Origin: Rhodospirillaceae bacterium
GTDB taxonomy: Bacteria; Pseudomonadota; Alphaproteobacteria; Rhodospirillales; Magnetovibrionaceae
NCBI GenBank assembly: GCA_029883045.1
Contig: JAOUJU010000089.1
Span: forward strand, 1 to 7,077
DNA: 7,077 nucleotides
Direction of reading: 5' to 3'
Shown in pieces: positions 1-5,275 of the stretch; position 1 is the first letter of the stretch, and the number at the start of each line of letters is the position of its first letter. Below the pieces are notes generated by a model. It was not told where the DNA came from, did not search any database, and worked only from the letters and a program-made list of their open reading frames with translations. Position numbers and translations under genes: made by a program.

Positions 1-642
1 AAAGCTGCCAATCGTTGCAGCCACATCAAGGGGAACGCTGTTTAGCTCAGCGTTTACGTTAACGCGCACCGGATCATTGCCGGATTTAGAGCTTAAATTC
101 ATATGCGGTATTGCTACGCTGAATTTAGATTTTTGTACCCCGTCAATATAGGTAACACGTACATTTCTTAGCCTGATATCGCGCACAGTCGGTAGCTGTT
201 CTTTGCTTGTTGGTGATTCTTTTTGATTTATGGTGGATTTATTTTTTGTCTGAAAATCCCAGTTGGCGTGCCCTTTTGCATCGGTTTCTAACAAAAGGTC
301 CATATCTGAAATAATTAAATAATTTATATTTATTTCTCCTGAAATTAACGCCAGCAGGCTTACTTTTGCCTCAAGTAAACCAAGTGTTACCATTTCAGGT
401 TCGCTTCCCCATGGGGCATTAGCAAAAGTAACGTCCTCTACTCTTAGTTTGGGGCTAAACGATACGCTTAAACCTAGATCGCCAGCAATTTTAACATCAC
501 GACCAGTCGCCTTTTTTAGCTCAGCGGTAATTTCATTTTTAAAACTATTCACATCAATATTTTTTAGGGCGACAACGGTCCCAACCATAATCGCAATGGA
601 CAAAACTGCAAACGCACCAATTATTTTTATGTATTTTTTCAT
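1..642 (-). CDS. AsmA-family envelope protein, N-terminal part (runs out of the window)
   Basis: The frame is open from an ATG at 642 down to base 1, giving 214 codons without a stop, so the C-terminal part lies outside the window. The protein begins MKKYIKIIGAFAVLSIAIMV, a short positive N-terminus followed by one membrane segment (about residues 5-26). This is the usual AsmA signal anchor, with the rest facing the periplasm. After it come family-typical stretches: a 'VDVNSFKNEI' equivalent (near 30-39), 'TGRDVKIAGDLGLSVSF' (about 46-62), 'FANAPWG' (about 72-78) and 'ANWDF' (about 132-136). AsmA-type proteins have repeat-rich beta domains related to lipid-transfer bridges and affect outer-membrane assembly; that role is inferred from the family. 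Its ATG overlaps the stop of the HAD gene as ATGA (639-642), so translation is probably coupled. The exact subfamily cannot be told without the C-terminus. Confidence 0.88.
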   Translation of the reverse strand, partial: MKKYIKIIGAFAVLSIAIMVGTVVALKNIDVNSFKNEITAELKKATGRDVKIAGDLGLSVSFSPKLRVEDVTFANAPWGSEPEMVTLGLLEAKVSLLALISGEININYLIISDMDLLLETDAKGHANWDFQTKNKSTINQKESPTSKEQLPTVRDIRLRNVRVTYIDGVQKSKFSVAIPHMNLSSKSGNDPVRVNVNAELNSVPLDVAATIGSF

Positions 643-1325
643 TTAGATAAAACTTCACCATTATCCATATTAAAAATCATTGTTATTAGGTCATCGGTAT
701 TGTCAGCAACCCCTATTGCGCCCGCTTCAAGCAATTCATCCTTTTCATGATACCCCCAGCCAACCCCAACCGCACTAGTTTTGGCGCTAATCGCCATTTC
801 CATATCATAGGTGGTGTCACCTATCATTATTGTATTTTGCGCCTCAACCCCGGTTTCCGCCATGGCGCGCAACATCATATCGGGGTGTGGCTTACCTTGT
901 GCTAAATCGGCCGTCTGGCAGGTTATGAATTGCTCTAATATATTGTGTTTGTCCAGTGTTGCCACAAGCCCGCGTTTTGCCTTGCCGGTGGCTATTCCCA
1001 ATAGCCAGCCATTATTTTTCAAATGCTCAATGGCTTGAACCACTCCTGGGAAAAGCGGTTCATCAACCATTCCATTTTGGCGCATTTTATAAAACGAAGA
1101 CTTGTAGGTTTCGCTCAATTCGGCACACATTTTCACATCGGCATCTGGCACAAGGCGCGATATGGCAACCTCCAATGGCAGACCGACCATGCGGGTAACG
1201 TGATGGGCTTCGGGTATTTCCAAACCATGGGCATCTAGGGCGCTAAACATGGCCTGCACAATAGAATGCTGGCTATCAACCAGTGTTCCATCGCAATCAA
1301 ATACCGCCAAACGAAGATCGGCCAT
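639..1325 (-). CDS. HAD-superfamily hydrolase, phosphoglycolate phosphatase-like
   Basis: The 228-residue protein is a complete cytoplasmic HAD subfamily IA phosphatase. Motif I is FDCDGTLVDS (residues 9-18), with nucleophile D10 and acid/base D12. A helical cap follows (about 15-90). Motif II is IATGKAKRG (111-119, T113), motif III lysine is GKPHPD (144-149, K145), and motif IV is MIGDTTYDM (167-175, D170 and D174) for magnesium. The family hydrolyses small phosphorylated metabolites. Gph-type enzymes act on 2-phosphoglycolate, but the substrate cannot be read from sequence, so I give no symbol. An AAAGG stretch about 7 bases upstream supports the ATG at 1325. Homologous HAD genes often sit directly after rluC in Alphaproteobacteria. 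Here a two-component system, a secreted protein gene and an RNA lie between them. The gene starts about 110 bases after a strong terminator, so it may have its own promoter or depend on readthrough. It overlaps the AsmA gene by 4 bases. Confidence 0.9.
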   Translation of the reverse strand: MADLRLAVFDCDGTLVDSQHSIVQAMFSALDAHGLEIPEAHHVTRMVGLPLEVAISRLVPDADVKMCAELSETYKSSFYKMRQNGMVDEPLFPGVVQAIEHLKNNGWLLGIATGKAKRGLVATLDKHNILEQFITCQTADLAQGKPHPDMMLRAMAETGVEAQNTIMIGDTTYDMEMAISAKTSAVGVGWGYHEKDELLEAGAIGVADNTDDLITMIFNMDNGEVLSK

Positions 1326-1437
1326 ATATCTACCTTTTTTTATAATTGCCCCAATAATCTAGAATAAAAATGCACCGAACCCACCAGAGCGTCCAACATA
1401 ACACCTTGGGTATCATCGCCAGAATAAAAAATGGGAC

Positions 1438-1476
1438 AAAAAAAGACCATGTATCCGGGGGGATGGATACATGGCC
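1438..1476 (-). terminator. Strong intrinsic (rho-independent) terminator
   Basis: On the minus strand the arm GGCCATGTATCC (1476-1465) pairs with GGATACATGGTC (1456-1445) over 12 base pairs including one G-U, around the loop ATCCCCCC, and is followed by seven T (1444-1438). The plus-strand version of the same stem has an A-C mismatch where the minus strand has G-U, which favours the minus strand as the transcribed one. Five A precede the stem and could extend it. It closes the candidate RNA upstream and insulates, or attenuates, the HAD gene. Confidence 0.85.
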
Positions 1477-1587
1477 TTTTTGAAAGGTCGCCGCCGACCA
1501 CACCTGGCGGCCCACGCTAGATTAGGTCGACGGCTAGATTCCACAGGCCCATTTGGGGCGCCAGACACTGACAGGGCCGTGGAATAT
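1438..1587 (-). ncRNA. Candidate structured RNA, unassigned (sRNA or leader/attenuator)
   Basis: This non-coding stretch is far more structured than its surroundings when read on the minus strand. Hairpin A pairs 1574-1585 with 1538-1550 (ATTCCACGGCCC with GGGCCTGTGGAAT, one bulged base) around a 23-base loop. Stem B pairs 1525-1534 with 1490-1499 over 10 base pairs including one G-U. The loop of A (CTGGCGCCC, 1556-1564) and the loop of B (GGGCCGCCAG, 1504-1513) are complementary except for one bulged C, so a kissing interaction is possible. A local hairpin at 1486-1499 (GGTCG-GCGG-CGACC) and CCTTT-CAA-AAAGG near 1474-1487 are competing folds. The RNA ends in an intrinsic terminator. I find no tmRNA, SRP, 6S, or known riboswitch core that I can recognise. 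The 5' end is estimated. It may be a free sRNA or the leader of the HAD gene. A 61-codon frame across it looks spurious. Confidence 0.6.
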
Positions 1588-1590
1588 CCT

Positions 1591-1619
1591 TTTATTTATG
1601 TTCCTGCTATTTTGCCAAG
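1591..1619 (-). promoter_or_regulatory. Weak candidate promoter for the structured RNA
   Basis: CTTGGC at 1619-1614 resembles the alphaproteobacterial -35 element (CTTGAC). An AT-rich stretch at 1598-1591 (TAAATAAA) lies about where a -10 would be, though no hexamer there matches TATAAT well at 16-18 bases. Initiation would then fall at about 1585-1588, just at hairpin A. The RNA might instead be made by readthrough from the secreted protein gene, whose stop is at 1627. Confidence 0.3.
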
Positions 1620-1626
1620 CGCCCCC

Positions 1627-2070
1627 TTAACAGTCTGATTTAGCATCATAAACGAATTCTCTTTTGTACCATTGCGGCTCAATCCACATTCCAACAGGCC
1701 GCCCACTGCTTTTGTTGTTGGATATCACGAATGAAACTTTTTGATTGGATGCGAGGCGCATGCTGCGCCTTGTCATGGATGACTGGTCATCGGCAAAATA
1801 CACATGCAAAACACCATTGCGTGGCCATTTTGAACCGCGGTTTATTATTCTGAACAAAGCACCCTTTTCGGTGCATGTGCTGGTTATTTCCATCTGCAAA
1901 AAAGAAGCCGGTGCCGCGGCCATATCTTGTTCATGGGCAACAGCCGATCCAGCCTGCCCGGTTTCGCTAGCCAACGGTGAAACAGCGGACCCGATAGCAA
2001 ATGCGGACATCGCCATAAATAAAGTAAATATAAATAGGATTTTTTTCATATTTTTAATCAGCCCCAGCAT
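1627..2070 (-). CDS. Small predicted secreted protein of unknown function
   Basis: I do not recognise this 147-residue protein. Its N-terminus (MKKILFIFTLFMAMSAFA, residues 8-25) is a Sec-type signal peptide: lysines, a hydrophobic core, then small residues near a likely cleavage site at about 25-34. A low-complexity, Ala/Ser-rich linker follows (about 28-56), then a C-terminal domain of about 90 residues rich in alternating hydrophobic and polar residues that suggest beta strands (ALFRIINRG, GVLHVYFADD, KVSFVISNN, GMWIEPQWY). It has two cysteines, C66 and the C-terminal residue C147, which could form a disulphide in the periplasm. An alternative start is the internal ATG at 2049, which gives the more standard MKK signal peptide; neither start has a well-placed ribosome site. 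It lies directly downstream of the sensor kinase, and its upstream region carries a Pho-box-like operator, so it is plausibly regulated by phosphate or by the neighbouring regulator. Confidence 0.75.
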   Translation of the reverse strand: MLGLIKNMKKILFIFTLFMAMSAFAIGSAVSPLASETGQAGSAVAHEQDMAAAPASFLQMEITSTCTEKGALFRIINRGSKWPRNGVLHVYFADDQSSMTRRSMRLASNQKVSFVISNNKSSGRPVGMWIEPQWYKREFVYDAKSDC

Positions 2071-2100
2071 CTATGGCGAATCGCCTATAACATGGGGATA

Positions 2101-2134
2101 AATATGAATACCGTAGCTGACAGTTACCTGACAG
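2101..2134 (-). promoter_or_regulatory. Pho-box-like operator and candidate promoter of the secreted protein gene
   Basis: The minus strand reads CTGTCAG (2134-2128), GTAA, CTGTCAG (2123-2117): two identical heptamers at 11-base pitch. This is the architecture of the PhoB site (consensus CTGTCAT-N4-CTGTCAT), and both CTGTCA cores are perfect. Ten bases further is CATATT (2106-2101), an acceptable -10, so the box takes the -35 position as in PhoB-activated promoters. OmpR-family regulators in general bind such tandem repeats, so the neighbouring response regulator is an alternative binder. Confidence 0.6.
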
Positions 2135-2153
2135 ATATGAAGATTCTCTAATT

Positions 2154-2173
2154 AAACAATTAACTAATTGTTT
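2154..2173 (-). repeat. AT-rich perfect inverted repeat after the sensor kinase gene
   Basis: AAACAATTA and TAATTGTTT form a perfect 9-base-pair palindrome with a 2-base centre, beginning right after the kinase stop codon (2174-2176). On the minus strand A residues precede it and three T end it. The stem is all A-T except one G-C pair and the T tail is short, so it could only be a weak terminator; it may instead be a protein-binding site. Confidence 0.4.
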
Positions 2174-3106
2174 TTATTGATTATTTTTTATATTTTTTAA
2201 AGGCGGTATCGTTATGGAAAATATTGAGCCCCCACCAGGGGTATCATCAATCGTCACCTTGCCGCCATGGGCCTCTGCCACACTTTTTACAATAGCAAGG
2301 CCCAGTCCGGTACCGCCACCGCGCCTGTCGGCTCGGTGAAAACGCTCAAAAATAGCCTCGCGTTCTTCCGGCGGAATACCCCTACCCCGGTCCATAACAC
2401 TGATTTTTCCGCCATCATTCACTTCAACCGTTATCATGGTTCCGCGGGCTGAGTATCTAGAGGCATTAGAAATAAGGTTTTTTACGGCTTGGCCAAGTGC
2501 AAACGAATTACCATTTATCAATACGGGCTTCTCTGCGCCAATCAATTCTATCATGCATCCGTCTTTTATTACCAGTGGCGCAACGTAGGAAACTACGTCG
2601 GTACAGACCTCTGAAATATCGGATATTTCACCCTTTTTAATTTTTAATACTTCAAATCTGGATTTATCTAATATTTGTTCAACTAGATGCGTAATTCTAT
2701 CTACATCTTCAAGCAACGCTGAAGCTGTTTTTTTATCTTCCATGCTTTCGATTTGGGCGCGCAATACGGTCAACGGGGTACGCAGTTCATGGGCGGCGTC
2801 AGCAACAAAAAAATGTTGACGCTCATTTCCAGCTTGCAAATCTTTTTCCCGTTGCGACCAATAACGGGTAATTCCCATGCCCAAAAAAATTAAAACAATA
2901 ATGGAAATTGCAGAAAATATTGCGGCCATCACAGGAAAGACCCAGAACTGTAAATTTATAATTGGTTCTGGTATTTCAAATATAATGAACAACTGCTGTC
3001 TAATGAAAAATGCCCAGCTTAATGAAAAAACAAACATAAAGATGAAGCCAATAAAGGTAAAAAATAGCAGTCTTTTGTGAACGGTTGAAACATTAAATCT
3101 TGGCAT
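2174..3106 (-). CDS. Sensor histidine kinase, compact type without HAMP domain
   Basis: The 310-residue inner-membrane kinase has two membrane segments (about 12-34 and 54-78) joined by a periplasmic loop of only about 20 residues. The linker to the dimerisation domain is short, and I see no room for a HAMP domain. The HisKA motif HELRTP (106-111) carries the phosphorylated H106. The ATP-binding domain shows the N box (KNLISNASRYS, 209-219), G1 (DRGRGI, 239-244), F box (FERFHRAD, 253-260) and G2 (GGGTGLGL, 263-270), so it should be active. It autophosphorylates and passes phosphate to the regulator encoded just upstream. The small sensing loop resembles intramembrane-sensing kinases, which detect membrane or partner-protein states. 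Its signal cannot be told. Its ATG lies 9 bases after the regulator's stop, with AGGAAT about 6 bases before it, so the two are cotranscribed. Confidence 0.93.
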   Translation of the reverse strand: MPRFNVSTVHKRLLFFTFIGFIFMFVFSLSWAFFIRQQLFIIFEIPEPIINLQFWVFPVMAAIFSAISIIVLIFLGMGITRYWSQREKDLQAGNERQHFFVADAAHELRTPLTVLRAQIESMEDKKTASALLEDVDRITHLVEQILDKSRFEVLKIKKGEISDISEVCTDVVSYVAPLVIKDGCMIELIGAEKPVLINGNSFALGQAVKNLISNASRYSARGTMITVEVNDGGKISVMDRGRGIPPEEREAIFERFHRADRRGGGTGLGLAIVKSVAEAHGGKVTIDDTPGGGSIFSITIPPLKNIKNNQ

Positions 3107-3115
3107 AATCTATTC

Positions 3116-3790
3116 CTATTCCTGTTCGGAAAGAAGATAGCCAATACCGCGCAGCGTATGAATGCTTACAGATGCGTTGGATTGAACTAGGCGTTTGCGC
3201 AAACGAGATATATTTGCCTCAACTGAATTTATCGAAACCTCATCGCCAAAACCATAAAGCTTGCTTTCGATTGTATCCTTAGCGACTACCCGCCCAGCGC
3301 GACGCATTAGCTGTTCAAGCACGCTCATTTCACGGGGTGAAATTTTAATAACCTCACCGTCAATCATTACCTCACGCGAAGTAGTATCAAAACTTATATT
3401 TCCCGATGTTAATTTTACAGTTATCCCACCATCAGGTCGGCGCAGTAATGCGCGTACACGTGCAGTTAATTCTTCCATCGCAAACGGTTTTAACAAATAA
3501 TCATCAGCCCCGGAATTGAGACCCTTTACGCGGTCTTCGATTCCATCGCGTGCAGTCAAAATTAGTACTGGAGATGTTTTTTTATTATCACGCATGTATT
3601 TAATAAAATCGAGCCCATCGCCATCGGGCAAACCTAAATCAAGAATTACAGCGTCATAATTGGTGGTATCAATTGCCACTTCGGCATCGGCCATTGTGCC
3701 AAACGCATCTACGGTAAAACCTTCGGTTTCCATGCCCTTGCGTACTAGAGTAGCTAAACGAAGGTTGTCTTCAATAAAAAGAATGCGCAT
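3116..3790 (-). CDS. OmpR-family (QseB/TctD-like) DNA-binding response regulator
   Basis: This 224-residue protein is a two-domain transcription regulator. The receiver domain (1-117) has acidic residues E7 and D8, phosphoacceptor D51 in VILDLGLPDGDG, T79 in LTARDG and K101 in LLKPF. The winged-helix domain (about 125-222) has SPREMSVLEQL (151-161), the recognition helix in VEANISRLRKRL (190-201) and the wing end LRGIGYLL (213-220). All residues needed for phosphorylation are present. Sequence style is closest to the QseB/TctD/PmrA group rather than classical PhoB, but this is my judgement from motifs. Its partner is the kinase gene 9 bases downstream. Targets are unknown. The tandem repeat site upstream of the secreted protein gene two genes on is a candidate, because this family binds direct repeats at about 11-base spacing. 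Confidence 0.94.
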   Translation of the reverse strand: MRILFIEDNLRLATLVRKGMETEGFTVDAFGTMADAEVAIDTTNYDAVILDLGLPDGDGLDFIKYMRDNKKTSPVLILTARDGIEDRVKGLNSGADDYLLKPFAMEELTARVRALLRRPDGGITVKLTSGNISFDTTSREVMIDGEVIKISPREMSVLEQLMRRAGRVVAKDTIESKLYGFGDEVSINSVEANISRLRKRLVQSNASVSIHTLRGIGYLLSEQE

Positions 3791-3842
3791 TCAATACAGC
3801 CCCATGCAAAACTAAGATATTATGATGGCCTGCCCCAGTTTC

Positions 3843-3875
3843 AGTATAGAGCTAAAATCGTTTCAATAAACAACT
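3843..3875 (-). promoter_or_regulatory. Candidate promoter of the two-component operon
   Basis: In the 100 bases between rluC and the regulator gene the minus strand has TATACT (3848-3843), a good -10 element about 52 bases before the ATG. TTGTTT lies 19 bases upstream, a poor -35 at long spacing. No tandem CTGTCA repeat is seen here. A promoter is expected because rluC ends 100 bases before, but this placement is tentative. Confidence 0.35.
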
Positions 3876-3890
3876 GATTTTCAGGCAAAA

Positions 3891-4889
3891 TTATTTCACG
3901 TCATGCGAAAACGGGTCGCTGGCAACGTTCTCGTAAAAAGAAAAATATTCCCAAGTTTCCTTCATATGTTTTGGTAGGTTGGCCGTAACCACCGTCATAC
4001 CACCGCCAGGGTTAGGAAAACTTATGGCTCTGGCATGAAGATGTAATTGTTTGGCAATTTCTGCGCCGCCTAAAAATGCTTCTTGACCGCCGTATTTACC
4101 ATCACCCAGTATGGGGGTTCCCAATGCCAGCATATGAACGCGCAATTGATGGGTTCTGCCAGTTATCGGTTCCATCTCAACCCATGCCGCACTTTTTCCG
4201 GCTACCTCGATTGTCCGGTATAGGGTTATTGCTTTTTTACCCTCATATTCATCAACCCATACTTTTTCATTGCCCGAACTACCGCCTTGTTTTTTGGAAA
4301 GAGGAAGATCAATTTTTCCCTCCGGCTTAGTTGGGACACCAACAACAATAGCCCAGTAAGCCTTTCTTACGTCCTTAGTCTGAAAGGCATTTCCTAAGAA
4401 TTTTGCCGCTTTACGGTTGCGGGCCAAAACCAACACACCTGATGTATCTTTATCAAGGCGATGGACAAGACGTGGGCGCTCATTGGCATCTAACGTTAAT
4501 GCGCCCAGCATCATATCAAGATGGCGCGTAGTACCACTGCCACCCTGAACCGCCAGACCTGCTGGTTTGTCTATAACCAATACGTGTTGGTCTTTGTATA
4601 TTATGGAATTAACAAGCGCATTTTCATCTTCAATGCTTACCTTCGGTGACGATCTAACCGCTTCGTTTTTTTTGTATGCATCATCATCCAGCGGTGGCAC
4701 CCTGACCTGCTGGCCCGCAATCAACCTAGTTCCAGCTTCTTTTACTCGCTTGCCATCTATCCTGATATTTCCGCCGCGCAACATTTTTTGTAAGCGGCCT
4801 TGGGTAATTCCGGGATAGCGATGTTTAAACCAGCGGTCTAATCGTTGCTCGGAATCTTCATCAGAGATTGTTATGATTTCAACGGGCAT
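3891..4889 (-). CDS. rluC: 23S rRNA pseudouridine synthase, RluA family (RluC-like)
   Basis: This 332-residue protein is a complete RluA-family pseudouridine synthase that isomerises uridines in 23S rRNA. An S4 RNA-binding domain (about 14-65, RLDRWFKHRYPGITQGRLQKML) precedes the catalytic domain. The active-site motif is HRLDKDTSG (143-151), with catalytic Asp D146. Further family motifs are IDKPAGLAVQGG (106-117), ITGRTHQLRVH (242-252) and ILGDGKYGG (260-268). RluC modifies positions 955, 2504 and 2580 in E. coli, and RluD the helix 69 cluster. The crcB neighbourhood favours RluC, but RluD cannot be excluded by motif. The region ahead of KPAGL (about 70-95) is a charged linker. Its ATG shares one base with the crcB stop (TAATG), which implies coupled translation. 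I see no convincing terminator after it. Confidence 0.9.
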   Translation of the reverse strand: MPVEIITISDEDSEQRLDRWFKHRYPGITQGRLQKMLRGGNIRIDGKRVKEAGTRLIAGQQVRVPPLDDDAYKKNEAVRSSPKVSIEDENALVNSIIYKDQHVLVIDKPAGLAVQGGSGTTRHLDMMLGALTLDANERPRLVHRLDKDTSGVLVLARNRKAAKFLGNAFQTKDVRKAYWAIVVGVPTKPEGKIDLPLSKKQGGSSGNEKVWVDEYEGKKAITLYRTIEVAGKSAAWVEMEPITGRTHQLRVHMLALGTPILGDGKYGGQEAFLGGAEIAKQLHLHARAISFPNPGGGMTVVTANLPKHMKETWEYFSFYENVASDPFSHDVK

Positions 4890-5275
4890 TATGATAACAC
4901 CGTTCTAAACGCCGTCATTCCCGCCCAAAATCCAGCAACACACAACAGCACTGAACCTGTTGCGTAAAGCGCGCCATGCACAATTTCACCGCGGTCTAAA
5001 AGATAATAAAGATCCATGGAAAAAGTAGAAAATGTTGTAAACGCACCAAGCACCCCAACAACCATAAGTGCGCGCAGTTCTGGTGACGGTGACCACTGCA
5101 AAGCCATAATTTCAAGCAATGCGCCTAACGCAAAAGAACCAATAATGTTGACCGCAAACGTGCCCCAAGGAAAAGATCCGTGAAAATAATGGCCAATTGC
5201 GCTCATGGTTAGAAACCGTGCCATCGCCCCAATAGCACCGCCAAGGCCAACATAAAAAACCATTTGTACCGACAT
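4889..5275 (-). CDS. crcB: Fluoride channel CrcB/Fluc
   Basis: The 128-residue inner-membrane protein has four predicted membrane segments (about 3-25, 37-59, 66-90, 99-124), the normal size of a Fluc subunit. Family motifs are present: GGAIGAMARF (12-21), VNIIGSFALG (42-51) with the pore Asn N43, and GAFTTFSTFS (77-86) with two phenylalanines (F82, F85) of the fluoride path and the helix break that binds the central sodium. Fluc works as an antiparallel dual-topology homodimer that exports fluoride; a single gene fits this. It is often preceded by a fluoride riboswitch, but here its ATG overlaps the rarA stop by one base (TAATG), so there is no space for a leader and expression depends on the operon and on translational reinitiation. 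Confidence 0.95.
   Translation of the reverse strand: MSVQMVFYVGLGGAIGAMARFLTMSAIGHYFHGSFPWGTFAVNIIGSFALGALLEIMALQWSPSPELRALMVVGVLGAFTTFSTFSMDLYYLLDRGEIVHGALYATGSVLLCVAGFWAGMTAFRTVLS

Noticed and set aside
1360..1433. Direct repeat AGAATAAAAA at 1361-1370 and 1421-1430, and GCTAGATT at 1516-1523 and 1533-1540
   Set aside because: They are short; the first is AT-rich and the second lies within the RNA stems. Neither forms an array or an evident binding site.
1330..1515. A 61-codon open frame on the minus strand between the HAD gene and the secreted protein gene
   Set aside because: It runs through the terminator and stem B of the candidate RNA, has no good ribosome site and its product is an unlikely Trp-rich sequence.
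1568..1574. A third CTGTCAG (minus strand) inside the loop of hairpin A, and another on the plus strand at 6473-6479
   Set aside because: Each is a single heptamer with no partner at 11 bases, so neither is a Pho box; single copies are expected by chance.
1745..2101. A 118-codon plus-strand open frame opposite the secreted protein gene
   Set aside because: The minus-strand gene has a signal peptide and a coherent domain; the plus-strand product looks like a shadow frame and would start inside the other gene.
3866..3890. Small hairpin (CTGA-AAA-TCAG) followed by TTGTTT after rluC as a possible terminator
   Set aside because: The 4-base-pair stem is too weak and the T tail is interrupted.
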